Shown piece after piece: positions 37,199 through 51,690 of a DNA stretch of 64,000 nucleotides. The translations under genes and the position numbers were made by a program. The DNA is from Ooceraea biroi (lineage: Eukaryota > Arthropoda > Insecta > Hymenoptera > Formicidae), in contig NC_039510.1 in NCBI RefSeq assembly GCF_003672135.1, forward strand, positions 3,968,001-4,032,000, written 5' to 3'. Position 1 is the first letter of the stretch; each line of letters opens with the position of its first letter. The notes under the pieces were generated by a model. The model searched no databases, was not told the origin of the DNA, and worked only from the letters and a program-made list of their open reading frames with translations.

Positions 37199-37216
37199 AC
37201 GTGTAACGTTACACGT
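37199..37216. repeat. 18-bp perfect palindrome
   Basis: ACGTGTAACGTTACACGT is its own reverse complement with no spacer. It has outer ACGT half-sites and a central AACGTT. No gene is nearby to suggest a function. Confidence 0.7.
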
Positions 37217-37891
37217 TATCCATAACAGTGATTGATATCACATGATATATTTTAGATGTCCTTACATTGAAAAACAATGAACGGTATAACGAGCGGTCAT
37301 GATGAAACAATTGCATTTGTTCGTTTTCTATACGATCGTGTATTTGTGATTTCGATGACAGAATAAACACTCAGTTTGCGCACGATTGCAGCGATAGAAC
37401 GAAAGAATAGAAAAAAAATAGAATAACAGGGCTTGTGCAAGTAGAGACGCCGTGTCCTCCTCTCGCACATGCATTTCCCAGCCATTCACTCGATGGCGAC
37501 TTTATTTGACTTAGGCGTCAGGAAATGAGATTTGTTAAGCCATTTATGGCCGCGCACACGTAAATACACGTTAGCTGGCTTTATAACGCCGTAGCCGACC
37601 CTATTTACGATCGTTATCGCCGTCGCTAAAACGTCAGTACGCCGCTGGAATTGCATTCTACAGCGAAAGAAATTGTTTACATTAATCTTTAGGGGAATAG
37701 CAATTATGGGCCGGGACGGTGTCCGCCGTACCTTAAACAGTAATAATGATAGGCATCGCAATTAAAATCGCGTTATCTCTTATTCATCTGCCTGCCTGGC
37801 TCAATTTCGAAAAAGACATCGCGCAGGAAATAAAGGACAAGCTGTGCCATTTCCGTTTATGCACGCCCATTTATTCCCTTGCGATTTTTAT

Positions 37892-37929
37892 GTGAGAAAG
37901 AAAGAGAGAGAGAGAGAAAGTGTGTGTGT
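37892..37929. repeat. Compound (AG)n-(TG)n microsatellite
   Basis: An imperfect AG run (clean at 37903-37917) passes straight into a TG run (37920-37929). Compound dinucleotide repeats of this kind are common slippage sites. Confidence 0.8.
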
Positions 37930-38449
37930 ATTTTACTATGAACATAGATAAAATGATAAAGCTACAATTTATTGATCTTCCAGAATTCATATTACAAAGC
38001 ATATGATAAAAGAATTTTTTCGTGTACTATTTTATAAATAAACAAATTTATAATTGTTTTATATTTTACACTGTTCTAACGGGAAGAGTGTGTACTTTTC
38101 AATGAACCTCGTTTCATGTCGCTACGACTTCCCTAAGCCGAACTATCACCGTTTAAACATAGAATGATTTCCATTTTCGGCTGTCGGCGATCGATTTTCG
38201 GCGAAATTAATTTTATTTTTATAATCAGTCGATGATATCTCGTAAACTAGTTACCCTAGATAAATGACAGCGGGCTTACCGGAAGCGCTGGAGTCTCAGT
38301 TTTCCAATAAAACTTGTTTCATCGTGCTGAGATTGTTCTGCGCAAAGATATTGATAATTATATCGACCTGTGATCGCGATCCAATGGAGGAGCCGGATGG
38401 TGGGGGAACCACGTGGCCGCCGTCCGGGGAAAAACATCTGTTACCTGCA

Positions 38450-38467
38450 GTCAGCTGATCAGCTGAC
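38450..38467. repeat. 18-bp perfect palindrome carrying two CAGCTG E-boxes
   Basis: The palindrome GTCAGCTGATCAGCTGAC has no spacer. It contains CAGCTG at 38452-38457 and 38460-38465. A further E-box, CACGTG, lies at 38410-38415. CANNTG boxes are bound by basic helix-loop-helix proteins, so a regulatory site is possible; binding is inference only. Confidence 0.6.
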
Positions 38468-38887
38468 CTTGCGTAACGGTTATATAATAGGATTATGCAA
38501 TGGATTACGTGGGCGTGTGCACAGGTGCGGTCGCGGTGCGGTAGGCATTTTCAAAACGTTATAACTTCGCGAAAAATGGACGTAACGATGTGAAACAAAA
38601 ACCGATTTTCTACTCTTTTCATTCCGCGTGTATCTATGCTTATCGCGTATACCTTTATCATGACATGTATCATACATGTATATTGATATAAAAAAATATT
38701 GAAATATAAAATTATAAATTTTGAAAAATGTGAAAACATAGTTCGCAAAACTATCGAAGCCACTTTTACCTCGAATAGTTTAATTTATTATTGCCCTTTT
38801 GACGAGGGCTGTTTCCTAATCGATCTCGGACTTGGCGTCCAACCGATGCACTTGCGACGTATGAATGCAACGCACGAGCGACCGTGC

Positions 38888-38906
38888 CGGACGGACGGAC
38901 GGACGG
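38888..38906. repeat. (CGGA)4 tetranucleotide repeat
   Basis: Four CGGA units and a partial fifth. Confidence 0.85.
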
Positions 38907-41000
38907 CTGTGTACGAAGAAGGAAAATTCCGGCAATAAACGGGGTTGGATGCGGGCCAAGTATTTTTATTGCCGCAAGGCCGTCCACCCCATGTTGCACC
39001 CGCGGCGCGGCGAGGTCGCCGCCTACGAAATAATGCGAGTTGGACCGTAATACTTGCTGCGCCGCGCGACTTACGGCTCGATGCGCAGCCATTCTTGCGA
39101 ACATTTTCATCGCTACCGACGCGGAAGTATCCCTGAATTACACCGCCGCGAATAAATCAGCGGATACACTGTAGTAAGCTATTTTTGAGCGGAGGGAACG
39201 AAAGCTGGAAGCGCGCCCCCCTCGCGCCGAGAAAGATCGTACGATAAATAAACCGATCTCAAAGTACGGAACACTACTTGGTTCGTCTTCCAATAGCGAG
39301 AGCACGAGAGATTTATGGATCACAATCGCTGTATGATGCGAATCCGAAGAAAGCACATTGAAGAAGTTTCGCACCGAGTTTTCTTCACTTAAGGAAGTCC
39401 ATGGTTAGTACATAATGCGAAATAGGAAGCCGAAAAAAATGATGTTTTCACATCTCGATGCAAATACATATTTTACAAAATTCCGAACAAAGTTGTTCGT
39501 AACAAGCGTACAAATTCAAATACATAAATCATAGACGAGTATTTGTAAGACTAATCAAAAATCAAGCTCATTTGCGTTCATATCATTAAACAAATCGCAC
39601 GATTATTAAATCTTTTATGAGGTACACGCGTCTCGTTCGAAACGATTTGCCTCGGAGCCGAATGAGATCGAGGCGATAAAGCGGACGGACGATCTCTAGC
39701 TTTGGAGTGGAGTTCGTTCTAATTGCGCAAAGTCGGACCGGAAGTTTCGGCATTAGAGGTATCTACGCTTAGTACAACATCATCCTATCGGACCCTGATT
39801 CCAACGGAAGCCAATACCAAGCGAGACGCGAGGCTCGACTATACCTTGATATAACACCTCGAAGAGGCTACCCACCGCTTCGTCGATCCTCCTTTCCTCG
39901 GGTTATCGCGTTACTAATGGTCGGCGTGGTAATAGCCGCAGACACCCGATAGCTCTCCGCCGAGAGTAACGTCAAACTCACGATAGGTGAATGCACGTGT
40001 ACGGGGAACGTTGCAAACGTGAACGCGAGCTTGTGTCTGTGCACGCACGAACGAAACGAGAGAATGCAGGTGAGAGGAAGGGGTTGCATCGCATCCCTGT
40101 GACTCTTCGAGTTAATGGCAGGAAATCATGATGTAAATGCGAGATGCACAGCGCGCAGAAAATACATATAAAATCGTTGCTTCCTATAAAAATTACTTTT
40201 GATTGCGATCATGGAATTTCTTCATATTTTTTGTGAAAATTCTACTAGTTTGTGTATACTTAAAAAAAAGATTTTGCTGTGTGCGCAACTATATTCGTCG
40301 TGTGTATCTATTACAACCGCGAGCGGCGCTGTATCAACGTCACTGTATTTTTTCCTCGCGATGCAACGCACCGAGCGGAAGAAACGGGTTAATGGAAAGA
40401 TAGGCCGAGCTTTTTTAACGGTCCATGCGCCAACGGCGATCGACGTCAGTGGAAAGGGGGCGGAAATGGATAATGTCGCGGCTCGCTGGTTCGTTCAAAA
40501 CTTAGCTGATATGTGACCAGCGCTCATTGTTAAAGCTAGATTTACGCGTACGAAGAACGCACAAATCCGAGTAGTTTACGCTGATTCGCGTGAATCAATC
40601 TCGCGTGACAGATATGCGGGTGTTATTTATGTGAGGATGTGCGTGTGCTGATATCTACAGTGAGAAGGATACATTTTATATTTATAAATAAAGATCGCGC
40701 TTGGCGCAAATAAATGATGCATGATTTCATTAGTGTCCCGAGGACGATGTATTTTATGGATGCGGAAAAAGATGTAAAGCTTTGTCAGTGCATCAATTTT
40801 GATGTATCGATCGATACTCGACGTGCATCTCACTCATTGTGTTTCATAAAATAATTCCGACAATCTGCGCCGGTCACTCATGTGTTATTAGTGTAAGATT
40901 AATATTTCGCTGGGAATGCGACGCTAATCAAGCGGTGCAGAGAAATAAATAACCGCGACCTTGGCGCACATGGCCTGCGGGTCGATTACGTTGTCCGCGC

Positions 41001-44000
41001 ATTATATAAATTCGATCCTGATCAATTTCAGACCCTGCATAATGCAACGAACTTAGATTAGATTAGCTCGTGAGGAATGGCTATTTCGTCGATTCATAAA
41101 TAATTAAAGAGTGACCATGGGGCAAACTCGTGAAGCATGTCGTCGACTCGTTGGATCGATAGTCCGAAATGTGCGCCGTTATAATATAGGGTATAATTGG
41201 ATTTCGGTCGGACTAATTCAGGATCCGCCTTAAACTGGGACAGGAACGTTGACTCGAACGAGACCACGGATGCTCCCCGTAAATTGACTGGAATCGCTTC
41301 CGGGAAAGAAGATTCGGAGCGCGCAGCTCGCGGGCACGAAACGAAAATATGCCCGGAAGAGACGTCGACCTCGAATGCCGATCGAGGGAGGGCTTCGCCG
41401 TCACGAATGATGCAACGGCATGCTGGCTGCAACGGAACAGCACGGAAGCTGGCGAGAGGAAAGGAGCGAGAGTGCTCGAGGAAGAGCGAGAGACGGATAG
41501 AATCTCGTAGCCGCGAAAGATAAATCGCGTGGGCGGGCCACGGCGAAGAAGCTAACGGGGTAACAGCTACTCGGGAATATAGTCCCCGTGGCACCCCATT
41601 CGTAACGCGATATATCACGGGTAGAAAAGTTTCCTCGGGGGGAGGGCATCGAATGAAGAAGAAAGACGAAAACAAAGAAGAATGAAGAGGAAGAGAGGAT
41701 AAGAAGGGGGGTGGGACTTCGATCCCGCTCGGAACAAACGATGCTGTCGTTGAGAAGCTCATGAGAAGCTCGGGAATACGCGGCGGGATCTAATACGCGC
41801 GGAATTGAATTAAATCACTTCTCTCTCGCAGTCAAATTTCTATCGCGCGTTACATGAAAAATACACGCGAAAGTAAATGTTTTCGTAAAATGGGACACCC
41901 GGTGTCGAGGCGAAGTAGAAACAGATCGATGTGCTCAGACCAGTAATGGAAGGAATGTTTTTTGGAAGCTCTAATTAAAGCGCGTTAATTAAGTTAAGTT
42001 AATTATTAAAACTTTCAAATAAAGTTTACTAAAATTACACGAATATCTTACTAGATCCAACGTTGGCAAAAAAATAGAAGAAATTCGCAGAGAGAAGGTA
42101 ACAAAGTGGAAACGGATCGCCACAGTCAGACGATTTGGTACACAGGTATCGTTACAGTCGATCGTGCACGAGACGCGGGAATCCGAATTGGACTTGCCCG
42201 CACATTTATTCGCCAGTCGACTGAAGCGGAGGGCGTTCCGTTATCTCCGATGTCGATGGTTTCGTGCGCGACGACCGCTCCGCGACATTAATCTTTATGA
42301 CCGATCGCTTCGGGAGCGTCGCCGCTAACCATCAATCGCCCGAACGTCTTGACCCATCGACTTCCAATCGCACGTAATCGCACGCGACATTTACATTGCG
42401 AAGCTGCCTTCCTGGGTTTCACTCGCCACGATTTCCCTCCGCTCGTCCTCGGGAATCCAGATGAGGATACAGTCAGATGAGAACGTGCTCGTAAAGAACA
42501 AAAGGGCGACTCGTCGGGGTCGCGTCGCGTCTCGTCGTCCTGTTATTTCGCCGTTAATTCGCGACTCGCGCTCGTTACCCCTTTCACCACGGGCTCGGGG
42601 CTCCTTTTTGCCTTGGTAACACGCCCTATTGTCCTTTTTATGCGGGTCTTCCTGCTTGTGCGCTACAGCAGATATTCTATAGCCCCATCGACCGATTGTG
42701 TCCCATTGTGTACCTGCCCATTGTGTGCCTCTATGTTCATTCATCCTGCGATCTGTGACGCGATGACGAAGACGAACGCGCTTTCATTAGCGATTGTAAT
42801 GTATATTCTTTGCCATCGCTCTCTCGTGCAGTCGCAAATGATAATAATCAGAGGGAAGTGTCGACGCGCGCCGGCTGAAAGATTTATTTCCCGTAACGGC
42901 ACACCATCGTCGGCGATCGTGTCTCAAGTTTCTCGAGATACCTCTCGCGTCAATACTTCGCTACGAAATAATATCATCAACGCGAGATATCGCCTCATCT
43001 TTCGAGAACGCTAGTGAAAATGGGCTAGCTGCAGGACTTCAATATAACCGTCCTCGTTGCACGCGTTAATTAATAAATTGCAAAATAACGCAGAACGACG
43101 GAGAGCCCGAGAAACAAGATGTTTTAACATTCCGCGAGTCGCGAAATCTGCCCTGTAATCATCTTAGAGCTCGCGTCTCTGCCTTAGCCAAGAATCTATT
43201 CGAATGAGATTCCGACGCAGTCTGTTCCCTTCCTCTTGTGCAGAACGCACTTGGACCGCTCGGGCCAAATAAAATTGCCGGGCGAACGACATGGAGCGGC
43301 ATCAAAGTGCTTCAGCGGCGCAGCATTATGGCGCGTTTGTGTCTCTTTCATATACGAAACGGTCGAATCTAGGCGAGATTACTTTGTTTGCCGTGAGCGT
43401 CTCCCCGTCCTCGTACTAGAACGTGACTGTCGTTACACTGGCTGCGACGAAATTGCCCCGATTCGCGAACATCCCTCTGCCAGTTACAAAGCTGCGCCAT
43501 TTTTCCCTCGGAGCTTCGTAAAGCGAAGATAAATAGCTCTTCGCCATACCGGACGAAGGAGGAGAAAGTATCTCTGCCATCATGGTTCATCCGACACGTA
43601 TACGCGCCTATGTACATACGTACATGTATATGTATATACAGATACATACACAGCCGGAGGTGTACACGAGTATACCTAATTCTTGCACGCCTCCACGTTC
43701 CTGCGAGATACTCGACGTCGTTTTTCACGAGACGACTTCAATGGCTCATAGTTAGCGAACAGTTTTTATTAAACTCCGTTACCTGCTCGCTCGAGGCCAG
43801 TGCGCGAGTTTCACGCGAAAGATTTTCATGTGTGGTGCGAGTTCTCGTGTCTCCCTCCACCGGAATATTATTAACTAACGTAACTCTGGCGGAGTTTACA
43901 GATTAATAAATAAAAAGTTTGAATATCGATAAACTATTGGTACACATTCGGTTTCCGGTGGTGCGATCTTGATGACATCTCCTTCGACTTTTAGCAACCG

Positions 44001-44370
44001 GACGTCATAAGCAGCGAAGTCGTATAAAATTCGTCGCGCGTGAGGGAAGTTTTAAAATCGCGAGTCTTCCGTGAACTTGCGGAAACTCGTGAGTGCCTCT
44101 TTCCGGCTGAAGGAGCAGGTCGCCGCCGAAGAGAATTATAAAAACGCAATCTCTGTCCTCGTCGAGACTCCGACAATCGAACCACCGCGCGCAAGGTAAG
44201 CGGGGAAATTAAGTTCGCTGGCTGTTTTCTCGCATTTCGAAGTCGGACTTCTCGCGTTTATGAAGGTCTATCTAAATAGCCTATTGCACGAACGCCGGCC
44301 GATTAATTATGCAAACGTTAAGCATGCATTAAACGCCGAAGCCGGTAAGGCAGTTTGAATTAATTAATGC
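41001..44370. other. No gene seen
   Basis: A 222-codon minus frame at 41094-41762 is rich in serine, leucine and phenylalanine because the plus strand is purine-rich there. No domain was recognised. Confidence 0.5.
43605..43655. repeat. TAC/TATG-rich degenerate repeat
   Basis: Repeated gtacat, gtatat and gatacat words over about 50 bp, typical of a decayed AT/GT microsatellite. Confidence 0.55.
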
Positions 44371-45400
44371 CCCGCGATGTGCGCTTCTTCGGCTGGCACT
44401 TATCCCCGGCTCGGTCGCGAAAACGGATCCTTGTTTCCGCGGTTCTTATGCACCGACCCTCGAATTATACCGCGCGGTAGTCACAGGGCAGCAGCCAGGG
44501 GGCTGGAGAAAGGCAACCGGGGAAAGAAGGACATCGCGATTCTTTGCGAAAAGAGCAGGACAGCTCGTCTCTACCCACCAACGCCGAGAAAGTTTTTCCC
44601 ACGCCTCGGGGCTTTCGCCGACGATGGCGGTTGGCGGCGATGGCGGAGCGGGAGGGGGTGGCACAGCGAGAGGGGGTTGATTTAAGCTGCCAGACATTAG
44701 CACCTCGTGGGGGTGCCCCTTCGCTTCCACCACGAGCACCGGCGCGCGCCCCAAGGTGTCCAATCGAGATAGCGGGTTTTGGGGTAGTTTCCCTCCGCTC
44801 TCTCCGTCTTCAGCGCCCTCCCCGGTCGCTCACTCGCCACCCTTGGTACTTCGGTCCTTCACCTAGCTTTCCTCGCTTCCTTGTCCACCGGCCTCGCGAA
44901 CCGCCGGCGGTGCGACTACGCTTTGCCGTCGCACGTTTTCGTACCCTCGGGGGCGGCTCTCGAAACTCAGTTTCGAAACTTGCACATTTGTCGCCCCGGC
45001 GTTCGCGCTCGCGTCTCGGGCCCTTACATTTTAACCATATTCTTGGAGAAGTGTGAACGTGGGAGTGGACTTCCCGCGCGACGTGGAATTCGTTTTCTCG
45101 CGATGGACTTGCAGACAGAGACGATCCGCGCGACCTGTTCGCTGTTCGTCCGGGGGTAAATCATCCCTGTCTCCCTCTCCATCTCTCTTTCCCTCGATCG
45201 AACCGCCGCTCCTATCCCCTAGCAGTTTCATCCTCTCGCTCCCGCACTCCCCTAACTCGCTTTAGCCTATTTCGCGAGAGCGCGGAAAGTTACTTTATGT
45301 CGCGCGAGTTACGTCGCACGCGCGCTTGTTCCGTAACTGAATTATAACAGCGACGGCGACGTCGGGTGACGCTTCGACGCCGGATGTGCTCAAGGAGTTG
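44371..45400. other. CpG-rich block, no gene seen
   Basis: One of the densest CpG stretches in the window. Frames are proline/arginine-rich on both strands. It could be an unmethylated regulatory region, but no core promoter element stands out. Confidence 0.4.
44960..44976. repeat. Short palindrome, 8-bp arms with 1-nt centre
   Basis: TCGAAACT and AGTTTCGA flank a single C at 44968, within the CpG-rich block of 44.4-45.4 kb. An arm of this length can arise by chance. Confidence 0.55.
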
Positions 45401-48400
45401 CCTCGCGGTTGCGCGAATCGTTATCGAAATTCGCTACTCGTGAAACAAACGTGTTTCTTTCGTTCGGGGCTCGCGCGCGTCGCGTTGTTCCAGCGGCAGA
45501 AATAATACACAAGGCAATTCGGATTCCGCTGGGTATATCCGGTGTAGAGTATCGCTGCAATTCTCCGGTCGTGTACACGTGAGATTCAAATACACTAGAG
45601 CGACCCGAATTATTTCACGTGCTCAAATATTTACGGTTTTGGTTGCATCGTCAATATTTCGCGGGCACCCGCTACTGTCAATGACCTGACCCGTTTACCA
45701 ACTGCAAATTTTACATGCGGGCGGAAAAGTTATGCCGTCGATTATCGCCTTTTTTCTCCCCGCGGCTTCCAGGGTTGAATTCTGTCATTACCAAATCAGT
45801 CGTGCGTGCGTATGCACGCGCGCGCTTTCTCTTCCGCATCGTTCGTCGGAAAATCGCCGGTGCGGCTGATTAACTGGTCGATTCTGTGTATCAGAGCATA
45901 GGAAATTCTGATGTTTACATCGTATCACACGAGATCACCAACGGCAAATGGGCCGACCGGGGCCGGCAACGACTGCTGCCACCACTAAATTTTCCGACAC
46001 AACGAATTTGCGTGGGCGAAGGAAATTAAACGTTGCCGCGAGCGCGAAATAAAATACCAGTGGAGGAAGGTAGAGAGGGAGGAAGAGAGATACAGAAAAA
46101 AAGGGGGTTAAACGCGTAGACGCCATCGTGATGTGTGACTGCCACTTTACCCATTGTACGGCACGTGTATGTTTCCATGCACATAGGCAGAAATCATCGG
46201 AATCATATCGAACGTGGCCGGTACTCGGCAAAAACCGTTTACCGCTGTCGAGTATCAAAGCAATCGAAATTTCACTCGTTTTCCCGATGCGTTACAGCAG
46301 CGAAACTAAACGCAATGTGCGTCGAGCGTGAAATTGAAATTCTCGATATTTAATTACTCTCGCGCTGTTGATTGACGTTAGAAAATACACGTTTGTGCAC
46401 AAAGTTTCACGGCATTTCCTATTTCCTCCCCCTCTTTTTTCGTTTGTCCGTATGTCATTTGTTTTCCTATTTCTGTGCTTTCGTGCATCGCGCAGTTCGA
46501 ACAATAACGAACGGCTTAATTATTATACGTAATTAATTATACTCACAGTTCATTTTTGATGTTACGTCATACGCTGTTCGATCAAACATTACGCTATATA
46601 AATCCCAATGTACGAATGACTTTTCTCGCAGATAACATCCGATATCCCAGAGAAAAGATTTTCATCGTCGCATGAAGAAATCGCGCCGTATCAGATTACG
46701 TATCTTGGATTGATCGGCCGCGTGTTGGACGCACGATATTTCCCAGGAACACGAGACAACCTCGTCAGATTACAGGTGGCAGTCACAATCGCGGCGCATT
46801 CAAGCGTCACCGAGATATATCGAAACCGCGGATAAGTCGCAGAACCGCACGAGAAATCCTGCGACAGAACTCCCTCTTTTCTTTATGCAATAATGCTTGA
46901 TCATTTTTTAAATACGTCCTCTTTAGACGTCGAGGGTGTATTTGCACTTGGTACTTTTTACGTCTTGGATTACTCATGTCTCTACGTATTTGATCCTCCA
47001 TCTAGCAGAATGGCTTGGAGAATTCGCGAAGGAACTCCTTGGACGCGCGCTATGAATCCACCTGCGACCGAGTGTGTACCAAGAAAGTCAAGAAGTCAGT
47101 TCAATAAGAACAACGAACAAGAGGAATAGCTCGCTCTGCATCTTTTAAGATCCAAAGTTTTCGTCCGATCGTACGAGAACTTTATCTTCTTCCTGAATAA
47201 GTGATATACCACCAGATATCGCGTCCACTACTCGGAACGAATTGCCATTAACCCGGGAATCGTAGAAAAATACGCCTTTGTTATTGCAGCTCAAGTGGCT
47301 CTCTTTCCCTAGCAGCAATATATATTATGTATAAGAAATAATGAAATATGTGAATTAATTAATGCTAGAGAAACTGTATTAAAATAAATCCTCCTTGCGC
47401 ATAGAAGAAAAACCGAGTATTCTTCTTAGCTGCACTTTGTCTACATTATTGAAAAAATAAACGCAACATCCCCTTTAAAGTCCTGTAATTTACGCTACGA
47501 GCAACCTTCTGCCGTATTAATGACGTCCCCTGGAGTTCTGCCGCATCCTCGCGCACAGCAGGTTTTTCTTGTTTGCAAATTTTATGCGCTGTCTCTCCCC
47601 GTGCCTCCCTGTCTGTTGCCAAGGAGCGTCCCGCGGGATCCAAAGTGAGCCGGGATCCCATCTATCTATTCGTTCGCGGTGCATGCGCGAAGCATTCACC
47701 AGCGGCAAAATGGGGAGATGCAAAATACAGTAACGTTGCCGATTTTTAATCTACGGGGACCGCTTCGGGACCGACGCGCGCGTGTCGCGTAATCACTCCA
47801 AATTAAATAAAGTTTTTTTTTATATCCGCGCCAGTTATCGTTTAAAGTGACGTCCGAGGATCGATCGAGCGGAAAGCGTGAGAAGCAAAACGAAAAAAAA
47901 AAAGAGAGAGAGGATGATAGGGCTGCAAACTGGCGGAAAGGCGAGATAAAGGACGGAAGTGCGGATCGTACGGCGCGAAGGAGGAAGAGGAGGAGGATGC
48001 ATCCGCGGGGGGTTAGAATTTTGCCGGGGAAGAATCACAATTGCAAAACAGTTTCGTAACTGGCGCGGTATTAAACAGTCAGCAGAGACGACACGGCCGC
48101 GCGGGGCTTCCTTTTCTACTGCACACGAAGGAAACGAGCCATGCAAGGCGCAGATGGTACTCGGGAAAGGGTTTCGTACGCTCCATTCGGGACGGTCTTA
48201 TCACATTGATGTAATAATTATATGGCTGTATAAGATATTCCTGCTCCGTCACGTCTCTCTTTTATCCTCGGATTTTTGATCCGGCTGTACTCGAAGACCT
48301 CCTTAACAGACGTCTCGACGAATCCTTTTCACAACTTCTTAACATTCAGATCGCATTAAAGTTCCGTTAAACAGAGTCACTTTCAAACGTAATGGAGAAC

Positions 48401-50500
48401 GAGAATCTTGTCTGAATGGGTTTTTCATTATAGATTCACGTGAATCTTACCATGCAACCGCAATATTTATAATTTGTAAATTATTGATGAGAATTTACGA
48501 GAATTGCTCTCTTATAGAGGGAAGACGTACGGTATCATAAATTACACAGAATTGCCGGAGCGATTTGAAGGATGCGGTACAACGGTGCAACACGATGAGG
48601 TCAAGCATGTCGAATCCTCTGTCTCATCGAAATCCCGATTCCGCAAGTTCGGGACGGTTTCAGGAATTTCGGGGAAAGCGCCATACGGTATTCCCGCAGG
48701 TTACCGTGATTATTCAAACGCGGCGCTTGCTATCAGCGGTCCCTTTAAACGGCCGGCGTTTTCGCGGGGAGAACGGGAGCGGAACTGTCCGTAACTTGTC
48801 CCACGGGGAGCTTGTTCCATCGTGCTGTCGTGTAAGAGCGCGCGGTAGTCCAGCTCGCTTGCTCGCTCGTCGGGCAGCGCCATATATCACGAGCTTAATA
48901 AACGCGGAAAGTAGTCCAATGCCAAGAACCGGCAGCTGCAAGATGTTGCCGCGTGAGCTCTGACGGGCGAGCGGCGGAAAGCGGAAAGTAACGAGGGGCG
49001 GACGCGGCATTACGAGGACAATCACGCCCGGGCATGACTCGAGTACCGTGTCAACGATCGTTCTCCATATTAAACGTTAAAGATTCTGAGCCTCCGAAAG
49101 CCCCGTTCCACCGGCAATTTGAATTAAGTAAGCTGGGCTTAGCGCTAGTTATCTCTCTTTCTCTCTCTGGATTACGGTAGTACGTCATACTTACGTAACA
49201 CACGTGGAAAAGGAGAATTTGCTTAAGAGCAAGTGATTTAAGCGACTTTGATGTAACCAGAGCCTTATGGACTGTCGGACTTTCAGATAAAATCCTCTCG
49301 TTGCTTTTCAACTATTATATTTACCTACTTGAGAATTTTGTAATTATTGTTTCGTGATTGCAGTAATAAATGATTTTGTAGTACTCTGATTTTTGTTTCC
49401 TCAAGTATCTTGTTAGGAATAGAAATTAGGAAAGGAAGCTCTCTTAAATGACGTTACTTTACGTGTCCCCTCGAGATCCATTTCTCGCTACTGCCCTTGC
49501 CGTTGGTTCTTCCTCAGCCACAAAGATGAGCGAATATATCTCACACAGATATACGTCCTGTGGATTATACTCGCACGGATTCGTGGCCGACTTTAGCATC
49601 CATGCAATTCTCCTCGCGAGACCAGGAATTAATCCGCGAGGCTAAACTCGCGATTCCGCGTGTGCTCGTTTCATACATACAAATATCTCGACAACGAAAG
49701 CGGAACTACAAACAGTTCGCACATGATAAATTGCGAAATTAAGTCCGGAAAGCGGTGTTCTATCTTAATTTCACTGAGAATGGTCTAAGTCGACTGACAA
49801 TAACGGATCGGCTGGACTTGGGCTTGAATGTCTCCGACGACATTAAACCGTTTCAAGGAAGATCGAGATGAGCGAAAAGGGAACGGCCGTTTTTACGGTC
49901 GATAATTTGCGTAATCGAGAGCGCTCGGGTGAACGATTGACAGAATGCGTTAGAAGAATAAATTCGGTGGCGTGAGCGATCGTTAGCGCGGGCATTAATG
50001 GTAACGGACGAAACGAGCAGCGGGGCGCGGGATGTAAATCGTGAAGTTTTAATCACCGCTGGCGGTGTACGGCCGGTAGCGGCGGCGCGTTAAAGCGAAA
50101 TTGCGCCGTACTAACAATGAAATACGTAAATTCTGTGCATCCGCGCGATTCAGGGCTAATGGCACGGCATACCGTTATTTACGGACTTGCCGGGAATAAA
50201 TATTCCAGCATAAGAAAAAATATGATAAGGGTCGAATGGAATCTGGTGCACAGCTGCGCTGGCATTCTGATATTTCTTGCAGTCTCATTATTAATGGAGC
50301 GATCAAAGTAGATCACTTAAGATAATTATGCCACTAGGCCAAGCGTTGCATCGTGCAACTAATTGAAGGGGTCGTCGGAGTTTCTCAACAATTCCATGTC
50401 AACTATTAAAGAGATCAATACAGAATCCGCTTACTTTATAATTAACATCGGAAAATATCACCTCTTTGGATTTTATCCCCCCAGTTCATCGATTCTCGTG
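45401..50500. other. No gene seen
   Basis: Mixed DNA with short frames only. An AT-rich TAATTA-containing spot lies at about 46510-46545. Confidence 0.5.
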
Positions 50501-51657
50501 AGAACATGATATTCTTGACAGTCACGGTTCGGCGCTCGACGCTTAGCTAGTCAGCGCCTTCCCGCGCGCTACTTTATCTCGCGGGATTATAAATTTGGCG
50601 GGGGACGATTAAACGTCCCCACGGGGGAACGGATGATTCGCATCTTTCTTCCACGTTTCCTCGGGACCGAAAAAAATCACTCGGCTGGCGAAAATACAGT
50701 CGGAGCACATCGCGCACGGTGGAACATGGACAAAGCCATCGAGCCGCATTCCGTCTCGTTCCAATTCCCCGGGGCACCATCCTCAATGGGTTCCACAGCC
50801 CATCCTCCCCGAGTCCCCCCATCCACACCTCCCTCCCCCTCAGTCCGCTCCTTCGTCTCTCTTCGACCGCCCTCCAGCTTCGACGACATTCCAATTTATT
50901 CTCAGCTGCTGGCTGGCACGCTTTACGACCAAATTCCCTCTCGCAAGACGTTCTTCCCTCCGTACCCTATATCTTCCCCTTCCGTTATTCTACCCCGCTC
51001 TCGCCCTGCTCCTCCCCTTTCTACCCGCTCTCGATATTTGATCCTCTTTCCTTATATCTTCATCTTTTTCCTTCGGCTTAATATATCGCCGTTTACCGCG
51101 AGCAATTTATATTCCGGCCCTCACGAAATGTTCGCATTTAGCACTTGGCGTGCCGAGCCCTCAAATGAAGTTTCGAGGCATTCGCCATCTCGATGATTAC
51201 CATACAAATTCGAGATTCCATATCAGCCCGATATAATTACGCGCGAGAATCAGTAAACATCCAGTTGTTTATTCTTACCGCTATTGTAATTCTCCCCATA
51301 TTCATTTATGAGATCTCTTATGAATGTGTCTAGAGTGTGTGCCGATCAACCCTTAAGTCTCACCCCGCCGAGATCACGTACACCCTTGTGTGCTCATCTC
51401 GCGTTCCTCCTATTGATGCTCGTTTCCCTGATTTCGCGCTCTTTTTCCTACCCGTATTTATCCTCTCGTTCTTTCACTTCTTACTGCCCTCGATTTTCGT
51501 CGCTTTGACTTCGAGGGTTTATTATCGGGCTTTATCCGCGAACTTTCCGACGGTCCGACCGGTCCGAGAATAAAGGCTCCGTAGCGTCGAAACTTCTGCT
51601 GCACACATACACGCGAGTGCAAATGGTCAAAGCGAAGGAAAGGTGAGGCGTCGTGAG

Positions 51658-51664
<7 letters not shown>

Positions 51665-51685
<21 letters not shown>
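51665..51685. repeat. (AG)n microsatellite
   Basis: A 21-bp AG run that continues into a less regular purine-rich segment to about 51715. Confidence 0.85.

Positions 51686-51690
<5 letters not shown>

Larger units (their letters stand above)
36111..41000. other. No gene seen; palindromes at 37.2 and 38.45 kb
   Basis: AT-balanced DNA with the two 18-bp perfect palindromes, the compound repeat at 37892 and the CGGA repeat at 38888. Frames here are short. Confidence 0.5.

Noticed and set aside
41094..41762. 222-codon minus-strand open frame
   Set aside because: Rich in Ser, Leu, Phe and Pro from purine-biased DNA on the other strand, with no domain and competing frames on both strands.
50633..51196. 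187-codon plus-strand frame
   Set aside because: Proline/serine-rich translation of a C/T-rich stretch; no domain.
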